The notes under the pieces were generated by a model. That model saw only the letters and a program-made list of their open reading frames with translations. It had not been told where the DNA came from and did no database searches. A stretch of DNA of 64,000 nucleotides, taken from contig NZ_CP039393.1 of assembly GCF_004803695.1 (NCBI RefSeq), positions 124,001 to 188,000 of the forward strand, in the 5' to 3' direction. Each line of letters opens with the position of its first letter. Position 1 is the first letter of the stretch. The position numbers were made by a program, and so were the translations under genes. Origin of the DNA: Muribaculum gordoncarteri. GTDB lineage: Bacteria; Bacteroidota; Bacteroidia; Bacteroidales; Muribaculaceae. Shown in pieces: positions 35,003-44,567 of the stretch.

Positions 35003-35025
35003 CACTTCATACAATAAATAATGTT

Positions 35026-35556
35026 ATGCAACCGATATTTCTTGTAGGCTATATGGGATGTGGAAAGTCCACTCTCGGACGCACGGTATCGGCCATTACC
35101 GGATGCAGGTTCATTGACCTTGACACATATATCGAAGGCCGCTATCATCGCACCGTAAAGGAGCTTTTTGCGCTTCACGGTGAGAGCGGGTTCCGTGACC
35201 TGGAGCGTAATATGCTCCATGAAGTGGGGCAGTTTGAGGATGTGGTGGTGGCCTGTGGCGGCGGCACACCATGTTTTTTCGATAATATGGATTGGATGAA
35301 TGAGGCCGGAACCACCGTGTTCCTTGACACATCGGTCGACAAGTTGCACACGCGATTGATGCGCGGACGACACAAGAGGCCGTTGATAGCCGACAAAAAT
35401 GACGAGGAGTTGCGCCGATTCATCGTGGATGCGCTTGAGTCGAGAATGCCTTACTATTCAAAGGCCAAGGTGGTGCTCAAGTCCGATTTGCTCGACTCGG
35501 AGTGCGAGAAGAGCGAAACCGCACATAGATTTATAAAGCAACTTAATCTTGAATGA
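35026..35556 (+). CDS. aroK: Shikimate kinase
   Basis: The 176-residue cytosolic kinase has the P-loop GYMGCGKST, FIDLDTYIEGRYHRTVKELF (shikimate-binding Asp), GESGFRDLE and VACGGGTPCF. It phosphorylates shikimate at the 3-hydroxyl in the aromatic amino-acid pathway. Its stop overlaps the start of the alanine-dehydrogenase-like gene by four bases (ATGA), so translation is coupled. The length is normal. Confidence 0.95.
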   Translation: MQPIFLVGYMGCGKSTLGRTVSAITGCRFIDLDTYIEGRYHRTVKELFALHGESGFRDLERNMLHEVGQFEDVVVACGGGTPCFFDNMDWMNEAGTTVFLDTSVDKLHTRLMRGRHKRPLIADKNDEELRRFIVDALESRMPYYSKAKVVLKSDLLDSECEKSETAHRFIKQLNLE

Positions 35557-36746
35557 CCATGATGATAGGAGATGCTTCCCATACCCCTATGCCGCAACCT
35601 GTCGATGTGACGGTGAAGCCCCACCGAATTGCAATAGGCGTGCCTTCATGCGCCACGCTGACCGACCGTCGATTCCCCCTCACTCCCGAGGCTGTGGCAA
35701 TGCTTGTGGCTCGTGGATATTGCGTGAAAATTCAGGCCGACGCCGCGTCGGTGATTCACTACTCCGACTCGCAGTACTTGCGCGCCGGAGCCGCCATAGT
35801 CGACCGCGATGAGGCGTTGCGGTGTGACATCGTGTTGCATCTTGCGCCGGTGAGTGCCGCCGATGTGAAGCGCATGCGCCGTGGTGCCATGCTGCTGTCG
35901 CTGCTTCATGCCGAACAGCAGTCGGCCGACGCTGTAAGGGAGCTGCTCAACCGTCGCATCGTGGCCGTTGCCGTGGACTTGATTCAGGATCCGAAGGGGC
36001 ACACCCCGTTCTATGACATACTTGCCGAAATCGACGGGCGCGCTGCCATTGCGCTTGCTTCGTCGCTTCTTGCCCATCCCGACCACGGGAAGGGAATACT
36101 TCTCGGCGGAATCGCCGGCATAGTGCCGTGTGAGGTGACGATAATAGGCTCCGACATTGCCGCCTGTGCCGCCGCGTCGTCGGCATTGGGCATGGGCGCG
36201 ATGGTGCGAATGTTTGACAACGATGTCTACCGGTTGCGTGAGGCATCGCGACTGCTCGCTCCCGGGCTTGTCACTTCGGCCATACATCCGCGTGTCCTTG
36301 AAAATGCGTTGCGCACGGCCGACATTGTGATAGCCTCGCAGGTGTCGCCGCGTTATCATGTCGATTCCGACATGGTCGATGTCATGAAGAAGGGTGTCAT
36401 CGTCATGGACCTTGACTACGACTGCGGTGCCGCCTTCCCGTCGCTGCCGGCCGTTGACATATCCACGTTGTCGACCTCCAATGCCGCACTCGCTTCGGGC
36501 GGACGGATATGCTACACCTGCCCCGGAAATGCCGTGCCGCGCACTGCCGCCATGGCCCTTAGCAACACATTCCTGTCGTTGATGAACGACATCTTGTCGT
36601 GTGAGGGCGTGACCAATGTCGTGAGGATGCTTCCCGGAATGCAGCGTGCCGTCTACACATTCCTCGGAAAACCGGTCAACCGTCGCATTGCGGCGATTGT
36701 CAATATGCGTTCGGTCGACATCGCGTTGTTGCTTAACTGTTCCTAA
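35553..36746 (+). CDS. Alanine dehydrogenase / transhydrogenase-alpha-like protein
   Basis: The 397-residue protein has the AlaDH/PNT N-terminal domain (IAIGVPSCATLTDRRFPLTP, VAMLVARGYCVKI, DSQYLRAGAAIV) and a Rossmann domain (CEVTIIGSDIAACAAASSALGMGAMVRMFD) where the usual GxGxxG is altered to GSDIAA. PLTP for the usual ALTP and GGRICYTCPGNAVPRTAAMALSNTF match the family. The altered glycine motif and MRRGAMLLSLLHAEQ segment suggest a divergent clade, so alanine as substrate is inferred. It sits in an operon between aroK and an RNase H gene. Confidence 0.8.
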   Translation: MTMMIGDASHTPMPQPVDVTVKPHRIAIGVPSCATLTDRRFPLTPEAVAMLVARGYCVKIQADAASVIHYSDSQYLRAGAAIVDRDEALRCDIVLHLAPVSAADVKRMRRGAMLLSLLHAEQQSADAVRELLNRRIVAVAVDLIQDPKGHTPFYDILAEIDGRAAIALASSLLAHPDHGKGILLGGIAGIVPCEVTIIGSDIAACAAASSALGMGAMVRMFDNDVYRLREASRLLAPGLVTSAIHPRVLENALRTADIVIASQVSPRYHVDSDMVDVMKKGVIVMDLDYDCGAAFPSLPAVDISTLSTSNAALASGGRICYTCPGNAVPRTAAMALSNTFLSLMNDILSCEGVTNVVRMLPGMQRAVYTFLGKPVNRRIAAIVNMRSVDIALLLNCS

Positions 36747-36757
36747 TAACGCCGCCA

Positions 36758-37396
36758 ATGAATCAACGTAAATTTTATGTAGTGTGGAGCGGCAACGCTC
36801 CGGGCATATATGACTCCTGGGAGGAGTGTAAGGCTCAGGTCGAGGGCTATCCGGGTGCCCGATACAAGGGATTCAACTCGCTTGAGGATGCCACGATGGC
36901 TTTCAGGGGCGATGCCGAGGATGAGCTCTATGCGTTACGTGCCATAGCTGGTCACGGCACTCCTATAGTCAATTACGAGGCGTTTCCCGAAATTGAGCGT
37001 AACGCCATTGCCGTTGATGCCGCTTGTGCCGGCAATCCGGGACGAATGGAGTATCGCGGTGTGGATGTAGCGTCGGGTGTCGAGCTTTTTCGCTTCGGAC
37101 CGGTCGATGACGGGACCAACAATGTGGGCGAGTTTCTTGCGCTTGTGCATGCGCTCGCTTTGTGCAAGCAGCAGGGGTGGACAATGCCCATATACTCCGA
37201 CAGCCGCACGGCTCAGGCGTGGGTGCGCAACCGTCACGCCAAGACTTCGCTTGCCAAGACTCCGCGCAACGCCAAGCTGCACCAGCTCATAGCGCGTGCC
37301 GAGGCTTGGTTGAACAATAACACCTATCCCAATCGCATAATAAAATGGAAGACCGAAGAGTGGGGTGAGATTCCCGCCGACTTCGGTCGTAAATAG
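36758..37396 (+). CDS. Viroplasmin-domain ribonuclease H
   Basis: Residues 5-50 (KFYVVWSGNAPGIYDSWEEC, GARYKGFNSLEDA) are the caulimovirus viroplasmin/RHBD domain that binds RNA-DNA hybrids. Residues 80-210 are RNase HI, with AVDAACAGNPGRMEYRGV (first catalytic Asp), FLALVHALALCKQ (Glu is shifted by the divergent helix) and IYSDSRTAQAWV (Asp). It degrades the RNA of RNA-DNA hybrids. It starts 11 nt after the preceding gene and is probably the last of the aroK operon. Confidence 0.9.
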   Translation: MNQRKFYVVWSGNAPGIYDSWEECKAQVEGYPGARYKGFNSLEDATMAFRGDAEDELYALRAIAGHGTPIVNYEAFPEIERNAIAVDAACAGNPGRMEYRGVDVASGVELFRFGPVDDGTNNVGEFLALVHALALCKQQGWTMPIYSDSRTAQAWVRNRHAKTSLAKTPRNAKLHQLIARAEAWLNNNTYPNRIIKWKTEEWGEIPADFGRK

Positions 37397-38602
37397 TTAT
37401 TGCTTCATGTTGAGTGCGGCTATGAACCGCTGCACCACTTCGGGCTTTCCCGTGTATTTGCCCCAGTCTTCGCTAAGCTTGCAGGTGTCGTTGTAGAAGT
37501 CCCACGCTTCGGTGATTTTTACAGCAACAAGCTTTATCACGATGTTAAGCGGCTTCAGTCCAGGGAAGTCGTTGGTGAAGTGCGTGCCTATGCCGAATGA
37601 GGGCATGCAGTACTTCTTCGCATACTTATGCAGCTCGATTGCGCTGTCGGTGTCGAGGCCGTTACTGAATATGACCTGCTTGGTGAGCGGGTCGATGTTG
37701 AGCGACCTGTACTTCTTAACTATGTTATCGATCTGCTTGTAGTTGTCGCCGCTGTCGACACGCAGCCCCTTGAACATGTTGGCGAAATCTTCCGAGAAGT
37801 TCAGGCTGAATATGTGCCATCCGTAGGTGTCGTAGAGAAATGTTCCGAGTGCTCCGCGGAATGTGTTGCGCCACTTGTCCATGGCTATATGGTTGGCCAT
37901 CTGCGGGCCATACATTCCACCTATCGCGCACACCCATTCATGAGCCATTGTGCCCATAGGCGTGAGGTCGTGCTTCATGGCGAGATACACGTTGCTCGTG
38001 CCTACAAACTTTCCGGGATGACGACCTCTTTCGTCACACTCCTTCATCGCGGCCACAACCGTGTCTTCGGCCTTGAACGATGCCCGTCGGCGTGTGCCGA
38101 AATCGCTGTAGACGCATCCCGCGCCGAGGATCCTCTCGGCTTTGTCGTAGGACTTCCGGTAGTAGGCGTCATAGTCGATTGTTTCGGCCTTGCCGGTCAT
38201 GATGTAATAGAGTTCCGACACTATTGCGAGTATCTTTACCTCGAGCAGTATCGTGTCTGACCAGTTGCCTTCGATGTCGATGTGAAGGTGACCTTCACGG
38301 TCCTGATGCGCGCTCACCCATTCGCGGCGGTAGCGGAAACCCTTCAGGTAACGGTAGAACCACTCCGGGATGTAGCTGCATTTTCGTTTCATGAAGTCGA
38401 TTTCACGGTCGGTGATGACGAGCTGCTCAAGCATGGCTATCTGCTCGTTGAGGCGGTCGGCGAATCCTTCGGGATACACCAGGTCGTTTCGGTCGATGAA
38501 TGTGTATTTCACCCTTGCACGCGGGAAGTTCTCTATTACCGCGCAGCACATGGTGAATTTATACAGGTCGTCGTCGGTGAAGTGTGTGATTATCGGTTTC
38601 AT
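37397..38602 (-). CDS. pncB: Nicotinate phosphoribosyltransferase
   Basis: The 401-residue protein is full length for bacterial PncB. Typical segments are IITHFTDDDLYKFTMCCAVIENFP at the start, FGTRRRASFKAEDTVV, GTSNVYLAMKHDLTPMGTMAHEW (active-site His region), RVDSGDNYKQID and FSNGLDTDSAIELHKYA. It makes nicotinate mononucleotide from nicotinate and PRPP for NAD salvage. It converges on the RNase H gene with a zero-base gap, so no terminator fits between them. Confidence 0.95.
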   Translation of the reverse strand: MKPIITHFTDDDLYKFTMCCAVIENFPRARVKYTFIDRNDLVYPEGFADRLNEQIAMLEQLVITDREIDFMKRKCSYIPEWFYRYLKGFRYRREWVSAHQDREGHLHIDIEGNWSDTILLEVKILAIVSELYYIMTGKAETIDYDAYYRKSYDKAERILGAGCVYSDFGTRRRASFKAEDTVVAAMKECDERGRHPGKFVGTSNVYLAMKHDLTPMGTMAHEWVCAIGGMYGPQMANHIAMDKWRNTFRGALGTFLYDTYGWHIFSLNFSEDFANMFKGLRVDSGDNYKQIDNIVKKYRSLNIDPLTKQVIFSNGLDTDSAIELHKYAKKYCMPSFGIGTHFTNDFPGLKPLNIVIKLVAVKITEAWDFYNDTCKLSEDWGKYTGKPEVVQRFIAALNMKQ

Positions 38603-38629
38603 TTGTTAGTCGATGTTACCGGTTAAACA

Positions 38630-38661
38630 TTTGGGCCTGCAGCGGTTGCCGCAAGCCCAAA
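38630..38661 (-). terminator. Terminator of the rubrerythrin gene
   Basis: TTTGGGC/GCCCAAA encloses an inner GCGG/CCGC stem, 23 nt after the rubrerythrin stop codon on the minus strand. Confidence 0.7.
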
Positions 38662-38683
38662 CGGAAAATCATTGTCGTTATGG

Positions 38684-39262
38684 TCAGTCGAGAGCCATGT
38701 AATGTTCACGCGGATGGTCGCAGGCGGGACACACTGCCGGTGGCTGTTTGCCTTCGTAGATGTAACCGCACACGAGGCATTTCCACTTGATGGGTTTGTC
38801 GCGTTTCCACACTGTGCCGTCCTTTACCTGCTGGAGATAACGCTCAAATCGGTCGCAGTGATGTTGCTCTATCTCGGCGATTTCGCGGAAGTGGCGTGCT
38901 GCATCGGGGAATCCTTCCTCTTCGGCTACCTTGGCAAAGGCTATGTAGGCTTTTACGCCTTCCTCTTTTTCCTCCTTGATGGAGATTTCAAGATTGGTGG
39001 CTGTGTCACCGATCACACCGGCATCGGGAGTAAGGGCTATGTCGACAGTGCCGCCTTCAAGCATCTTCAGGAATATTTTGCCGTGACGCAATTCGTTGGA
39101 TGCCGTATCACGGAATATCTCGCCGATGGGGAAATACTTCTCCTTATCGGCCTGCTGGGCGTAGAACGTGTAACGCGCATAAGCCTGGGCCTCGTTCATG
39201 TAGGAAATCGCGAGGTTCTTCTCGGTCTGTGTGCCCTTGATGCTTTTTGTTTTGTTAGCCAT
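38684..39262 (-). CDS. rbr: Rubrerythrin
   Basis: The 192-residue protein is a classical rubrerythrin. The N-terminal ferritin-like diiron domain carries the paired Glu motifs (YMNEAQAYARYTFYAQQA, RDTASNELRHGKIF, EIAEIEQHHCDRF). The C-terminal rubredoxin domain is CLVCGYIYEG and CPACDHPREHYM. It reduces hydrogen peroxide in the cytosol of anaerobes. It is single-gene with its own terminator. No OxyR-type site was identified. Confidence 0.96.
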   Translation of the reverse strand: MANKTKSIKGTQTEKNLAISYMNEAQAYARYTFYAQQADKEKYFPIGEIFRDTASNELRHGKIFLKMLEGGTVDIALTPDAGVIGDTATNLEISIKEEKEEGVKAYIAFAKVAEEEGFPDAARHFREIAEIEQHHCDRFERYLQQVKDGTVWKRDKPIKWKCLVCGYIYEGKQPPAVCPACDHPREHYMALD

Positions 39263-39364
39263 AAGTTTATTTGTTTAGGATTAAAATTACTTTATCATAT
39301 ATCTAAGAACATATATGGTAATGATTATGTTTAAGCGCGTCGTGTTAACTTTAGGCTAAAAAAG

Positions 39365-39403
39365 AATCTCCGCACCCATGTCGTATCAATGGATGCGGAG
39401 ATT
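39365..39403 (-). terminator. Terminator of the GH31-GH97 operon
   Basis: A perfect 10-bp stem AATCTCCGCA/TGCGGAGATT with an inner CCAT/ATGG is followed on the minus strand by a run of T. It lies 18 nt past the GH97 stop codon. Confidence 0.85.
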
Positions 39404-39420
39404 GTCTTAGGCGATTTTGG

Positions 39421-41250
39421 TTACTGTACTTTTATTACGAATCCGCCTCTCGGTTGCATATTTATCTTTTCAGGGAGTGAGGTTACGGTGCTTATCGACC
39501 AAGGGCTGTCGGGATTGCCGCTGTCGGTGAACATTATGCCGCTTATCTCGCCTTTATTGACGTGCGAATAGTCGGGTGTCACTTCCATCGGTTCGTCGGT
39601 TCCGTTGATGCCCGCGATGTACCAGTCGTTGCCTTTTCGGCGCGCTATCACGGTGTGGTTGCCGGGATAGCCTGCGAGCAGCTTGGTTTCGTCCCATGTC
39701 GACGGCAGCGTCGAGAAGAATTCGAGCACTTCGGCAGGTTGTGCGAGGTAGCTTTCGGGACGGTCGGCCAGATGCTGTATTCCCGATTCAAAGAGCACTG
39801 TCAGCGCCAGCTCGTGGCCGTGGCTGGTGATGTGGGGATGTTGCGAATCCGAGAATGTGCAAGGTGTATAGTCCATCGGGCCTATGACATTGCGGGTGAA
39901 GGGGAGTGTGGCGTTATGTGCGGCCGCACGATTGGTAAGTATGGGGGCGTTGTTGTACCACTCGGCTCCGTACACACCCTCTACCGACATCAGGTTGGGG
40001 TAGGTGCGCTGCCATCCGCGAGGCACTGTAGCTCCGTGAAAGTTTACGAGCAGATGATGCTTTGCCGCGCTTTCGAGCAGGTCGATGTAGTAGCTCATGG
40101 TTTCCTGGCCGTCGCCGGGGAAGAAGTCGATTTTGACTCCGGCAAAGCCGTTATCCTCAAGCCATGCAAACTCTTTTTCGCGGTCTTCGGGCTTGTTGAG
40201 TCTGAATTTCGGGCCGGGGGCTCCGTTGATCCATCCGGTGCTTGAGTTGTACCATATCAGCGGTTTTACACCTTTTGAGGCTGCGTAGGCCGCAACATCA
40301 TTTATGTCGCCTCCGTTTGACATCTCGTCCCATTCGGCGTCAATGAGCGTATAGGGGAGGTTGAGCGTGTCGGCGAGGTCGATGTATTGTTTCAGAATCT
40401 GATAGTCTTTCGATCCGTGGTTGTAGGCCCAATATATCCATGAGGCCACTCCCGGCTCAATCCATGAGGTGTCGATGCGTGCCTCGGGGCTCACATCGGT
40501 CACGAGCGTCGACTCAACGATGTTGTTGAGGCTGCCTATTATCACAACTCGCCAGGGGGTGGCGGTGCATGAGGCTGACGATGCCCACTCTACGGCATAC
40601 TCCGACTCGTTGTCGGTGGCTTTCAGCAGCGAAGCGCAGTTCTCTTTTTCGATGGCCGCCTCGGTGAATAGTCCCCAGGTGCTGTCGTTGAACTCTACAA
40701 GAGCGGGGTAGCCCCAGCGGTTGTGCTTTTGGTCATGTCCCGTCTGCTCGGGGAAGAAGCGCTCGTAGCCGGGGTCATACTGCTGCATCCAGCGTTTCTT
40801 GTCGGCGTCGATTGTGTATTGTGTAATCTCACCTACGATGGGTGAGTCGGGCGTGGTGACATAACGCAACGTGACGCCGTCGTTGTAGATTCGCAGTATC
40901 ATCGATACACCCTCGATGTCGGTGGATGCAAACTCATATTCGTTGTACTCGTTGGTGCACACGCTCTTCTTGCCGGTGAGCATTGTGTATTCGCTCTTTA
41001 CGCCGGGCGTTGTCTTTTTTAATGAAAAGTTGTTGCTGACATTTGCGCTGTCGGAGGTCATTACTCCTAATGACGATATCGTGAACAGATTTTCTGAAAT
41101 GTTGCCGTTGACATATTTAACGGTCAACGTGGTCGTAGAATCTTGGTTGATGTCAAGGGCTATCTTACCGTTGGGCGAGGTAAGATGTGGTGTGCCGGCG
41201 CAGCTTGTAATCAGGAGTGCTATCGACAGAATGGCGAGAATGCGGTTCAT
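39421..41250 (-). CDS. GH97 family alpha-glycosidase
   Basis: The 609-residue secreted protein has a lipoprotein signal (ALLITSC), an N-terminal beta-sandwich (LTSPNGKIALDINQDSTTTL), a TIM barrel and a C-terminal beta domain ending RGGFVIKV. In the barrel, FAGVKIDFFPGDGQETMSYY offers an Asp where retaining GH97 members have their nucleophile, and LMSVEGVYGAEW supplies a Glu. SusB-type inverting members use Glu instead, so this copy more likely belongs to the retaining (alpha-galactosidase-like) side. It starts 6 nt after the GH31 gene. Confidence 0.88.
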   Translation of the reverse strand: MNRILAILSIALLITSCAGTPHLTSPNGKIALDINQDSTTTLTVKYVNGNISENLFTISSLGVMTSDSANVSNNFSLKKTTPGVKSEYTMLTGKKSVCTNEYNEYEFASTDIEGVSMILRIYNDGVTLRYVTTPDSPIVGEITQYTIDADKKRWMQQYDPGYERFFPEQTGHDQKHNRWGYPALVEFNDSTWGLFTEAAIEKENCASLLKATDNESEYAVEWASSASCTATPWRVVIIGSLNNIVESTLVTDVSPEARIDTSWIEPGVASWIYWAYNHGSKDYQILKQYIDLADTLNLPYTLIDAEWDEMSNGGDINDVAAYAASKGVKPLIWYNSSTGWINGAPGPKFRLNKPEDREKEFAWLEDNGFAGVKIDFFPGDGQETMSYYIDLLESAAKHHLLVNFHGATVPRGWQRTYPNLMSVEGVYGAEWYNNAPILTNRAAAHNATLPFTRNVIGPMDYTPCTFSDSQHPHITSHGHELALTVLFESGIQHLADRPESYLAQPAEVLEFFSTLPSTWDETKLLAGYPGNHTVIARRKGNDWYIAGINGTDEPMEVTPDYSHVNKGEISGIMFTDSGNPDSPWSISTVTSLPEKINMQPRGGFVIKVQ

Positions 41251-41256
41251 GATTGA

Positions 41257-43827
41257 TTAAAGTTTTAATGTCGTTTTATTTCCGTTATAGTCTATTGTGC
41301 GTGACGGTTGGCCGTTGACCGTTATGTTGAACTTGCGGTTCTTGTTCATGCCGGGATAGCTTCCCTTGCGTGACGCTATCTCCAGTGTGCGTGACTTGTC
41401 GTTCCACTTCATGTCGATGGTGCTGCAGGCTCCATTTTCGTAGTTGTAGTTGTCGCCTTCGTCTTCATAGAGCGAGAACTCTCCGTCGTTTCCGGTGTAT
41501 ATCGCTATTTCAAGAGGCTCGTCCTTCAGGTCGCCGGTGTACTGCTTGTCGTGCGACATGGGTAGTATGCTTCCTGCCTTTACGTAGACGGGGATGTTCT
41601 CCATCGTCACATTGATGTTGTGCTCACGGCCTCCGTCAAGGTGCGAGTTGTCGTAAAGGTCGTACCATCCGCCTTTGGCTGCGGGCAGATAGGCGGTGCG
41701 TGATGTTATCGAAGGTTCCGTAACGGGAAGTATGAGCAGGTTGCCGCCGAGCATGTAGTCATGCTTTACGGCAAGTGCATTCTTGTCGTCGGGGTAGTCA
41801 AATACGAGCGGACGCATCATCGTGTAGCCTTCGCTGCTCACCTTGTGTGACAACGAGTAGATGTAGGGCAGCAGCCTGTAACGCCACTTGATGGCATTGC
41901 CTATTATGCGTTCGGCTTCGGCTCCGTAACGCCACGGTTCGGTTTCGCTCGTGAATCCGTGCACGCGCATCAGCGGCATGAATGTTCCTGCCTGGATCCA
42001 GCGTATCATGCGCTGTATGTAGTCGTCGTTGGTGTACTGGTCGCCGGGACGGAAGAATCCGCCTGCATCGTAGGTCCACCAGGGCATTCCCGAAGCCGCC
42101 ATTGAGAGTCCGCTTGCAATCTGCCGGCGGAATGTTTCCCAGTCGTTGCCCACATCGCCGGTCCACATTGCGGCTCCGTAACGCTGTATGCCGGGAAATC
42201 CGCAGCGGGTGAGTATCATTGTACGCTTTTGGGGCATGTCGGTGCGACAGCCTTCATATACCGTGCGGTTGACAAGCAGGGGATATACGTTTCTGAACAA
42301 TTCGCCGCGGTAACGTCCGTTCATTACACGGCGGCCTTCAAGGTCGTCGTTTTCAGGCTCGGTGGCGTCCTGCCACCATGCGTCGATTTCGTAGGGCATC
42401 AGGAGTCGCTTGCTGAAGTTGTTCCAGTAGAATTGCGACGCTTCGGGGTTGAAGAAGTCGATCCAGTCGGAGCCGGGGATGTAGTAGCCTTTGGCATCGG
42501 CCTCTTTTCCCACGGGTGAGTTCTTGTCGATTTTCGACCACACCGAGAGCATCAGCCTCATGTCCATTCCGTGCAGACTGTCGACCATGGCTTTGGGGTC
42601 GGGATATGCATCTTCGTCAAATTGCATTGAGTTCCATCCGTGCTTGCCCCAATATTGCCAGTCCTGTACTATGACATCGACCGGAATTTCGCGCTTGCGG
42701 AATTCGGCGGCGTTGGAGAGCAGTTCGTCCTGTGAGTGGAAGCGTTCGCGGCAGTGGATGTAGCCGAGCGCCCACTCCGGCATCATGGGTGCGTGACCTG
42801 TGGCCGAGCGGAATGAGGCTATGATTTCGTCGGGCGTGCCGGTGAATACGGTGAAGTCGGCTTTGGCGGGCATGGGTGAGCGCAATGTCGATGTGCCGTC
42901 GAGCTTCTTCAATGTCACGGTGGGGTTGTCGCCGCGTTCAAGGTTGGCCGACAGTTCATGCTTTCCCTTTGTGAGCGTGACGATGGACGATGATGTGGGA
43001 GGAAGCCAAAGGTTACGCTGGTCCATTATCGTTTTGCCGTCGATTGTCAGATTGTGACGGCGGGCCATCTTTTGTCCCACATCGAGCAGTATCGAGTAGT
43101 CGCCGCTCTCGGGAATGTCGATTACGCCGGTAAACGTGTTGTCGCGACGCACTTCCATGCGTGCGCCTTCAGTGGTCGTGATGTTGACCTCGCGGGCGGC
43201 TCCGGCCTTTTCGCTGCGTGACAGTGTCACGGTGGTGGAGCCGGGATTGTATTCGGTGAGTCCGTAGTTGTTCCACAGTATGCCGTAACCCTTGTTTGAC
43301 AGTATGAAGGGTATCGATATCTGTGTGTTGACCTGGGTGAGGCGGCGTGACAATCCCTTTATGTCGGTGAATCCGTCCTGGAATTGTCCGAGTCCGTAAA
43401 GATGCTCGTCGGCACTGTTGTCCCATGACAATTGTGCGCCTGTGTCACGCGTTCCGTCGGGGTTGTCGGTTGAATATAGAGTGATGTCACGCGTCGTGAA
43501 CACGGGTCGGCCCTGTGCGTCGGTTATGGTGACGGCTCGTTTGTTGCGGTCGATGTCGGCCTTGATTTTGCCGGCCGATATGCGCGTGATTCCGTTTTGC
43601 AGTTCGGTTTTGTTGAGCTTGCCTATGCGGGGCGATTCGTTAACGTAGATCCATTCGGGGAGAGTGTCGCTGAACTCTTTGGCGTATTCCACTCTTACCG
43701 CATTGTCATTCAGGAATGTCAGTCTTATCGACCCTTCTTGAAACGGGATAATGGCTTGGTTGTCTTTGGCCGGGGCTGCAGCTGTCGCACATAGCACAAT
43801 CAAGCACGATATAAGTGTTCTTATCAT
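41257..43827 (-). CDS. GH31 family alpha-glycosidase
   Basis: The 856-residue exported enzyme has a signal peptide ending in APA, the GH31 N-terminal domain (DEHLYGLGQFQDGFTDIKG), and a short beta-rich insert at about 230-310 that is more reduced than the PA14 insert of the other GH31. The barrel has WWQDATEPEND (nucleophile Asp) and WTGDVGNDWETF (acid/base Asp). A DUF5110-like end has YTGNDGEFSLYEDEGDNYNY. It is the first gene of a two-gene operon with GH97; both probably release alpha-linked sugars from one glycan. Its promoter is not obvious. Confidence 0.92.
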   Translation of the reverse strand: MIRTLISCLIVLCATAAAPAKDNQAIIPFQEGSIRLTFLNDNAVRVEYAKEFSDTLPEWIYVNESPRIGKLNKTELQNGITRISAGKIKADIDRNKRAVTITDAQGRPVFTTRDITLYSTDNPDGTRDTGAQLSWDNSADEHLYGLGQFQDGFTDIKGLSRRLTQVNTQISIPFILSNKGYGILWNNYGLTEYNPGSTTVTLSRSEKAGAAREVNITTTEGARMEVRRDNTFTGVIDIPESGDYSILLDVGQKMARRHNLTIDGKTIMDQRNLWLPPTSSSIVTLTKGKHELSANLERGDNPTVTLKKLDGTSTLRSPMPAKADFTVFTGTPDEIIASFRSATGHAPMMPEWALGYIHCRERFHSQDELLSNAAEFRKREIPVDVIVQDWQYWGKHGWNSMQFDEDAYPDPKAMVDSLHGMDMRLMLSVWSKIDKNSPVGKEADAKGYYIPGSDWIDFFNPEASQFYWNNFSKRLLMPYEIDAWWQDATEPENDDLEGRRVMNGRYRGELFRNVYPLLVNRTVYEGCRTDMPQKRTMILTRCGFPGIQRYGAAMWTGDVGNDWETFRRQIASGLSMAASGMPWWTYDAGGFFRPGDQYTNDDYIQRMIRWIQAGTFMPLMRVHGFTSETEPWRYGAEAERIIGNAIKWRYRLLPYIYSLSHKVSSEGYTMMRPLVFDYPDDKNALAVKHDYMLGGNLLILPVTEPSITSRTAYLPAAKGGWYDLYDNSHLDGGREHNINVTMENIPVYVKAGSILPMSHDKQYTGDLKDEPLEIAIYTGNDGEFSLYEDEGDNYNYENGACSTIDMKWNDKSRTLEIASRKGSYPGMNKNRKFNITVNGQPSRTIDYNGNKTTLKL

Positions 43828-43936
43828 CGCGGATGAGGTATTAATTAGGGATTTTAGGCAAAAATAGGCACAATAAATTTATCGGAGGGTGAAAAAATCG
43901 TTATAATAGTAGGACAAAATCGATATTTTACACCTT

Positions 43937-44521
43937 AGAGCCGGTACGACAATAAATGTTAACGGCAGGGCGGTCAATTGTTGAGTGATTTTCTTTAGCT
44001 CTTGAGGGAGCGATGGGGTTCCATCGTGACCGAAAGAGCTAAAGAAAAGCGCCAACGAGTGGCCGAGGCGAAGGTAACTTTCGTTCCATCAAATAAATAT
44101 TAGTGACATAATGTAATCGTCAGTCAGCAGTACCGGAGCATGAAAGTATCGCGGCAAGATATGTCATTGCCCGAGCCGAAGACAGGTATCGCTCATAGTT
44201 CCGGCATAGTCGCCGATAGTTTTCGAGCCAATAATTTGTGCGTTCCACCATCTAACGGCCGACAAAAACTTACGGATGCGCTTCCGCTGGCAATGCTTAA
44301 ACTTTATTTTCATGAAGCCAATAATTTATGTTACTGAGATATAACACAAATCAAACCTTTTTTCCTTTTGGTTGAACCGAAATTACCATCGCCTCGCATA
44401 TTGCGGGCGCTTTTGGGCCTGTTTGTCAGTCGTGTACATCCAGTACACTCCTTCCTCGCAGACCAAAAATCGATCCGCACTATGCGACCCTGCCGTTAAT
44501 ATTTATTGTCGAACCGGCTCT
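43937..44521. mobile_element. MITE-like non-coding element with 34-bp terminal inverted repeats
   Basis: The left end (43937-43970, starting AGAGCCGGTACGAC) and right end (44488-44521) are inverted copies matching at 32 of 34 positions. The 585-bp interior has no credible gene. Near the left end a perfect 15-bp stem TTTTCTTTAGCTCTT (43989-44003) pairs with 44034-44048 and encloses a CGATGG/CCATCG inner stem, so about 60 nt could form a cruciform or RNA hairpin. Shorter copies of the end sequence occur at 54884-54916 and 56155-56175. There is no clear target-site duplication. Confidence 0.6.
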
Positions 44522-44567
44522 TATCGTGCTCAACTATTTTCCCGGCCTCGTCGCTTGCGATTGAGCG

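Noticed and set aside
35646-36758. 370-codon minus-strand frame opposite the alanine-dehydrogenase-like gene
   Set aside because: Shadow frame rich in His, Arg and Gly; the plus-strand frame has clear family motifs and operon context.
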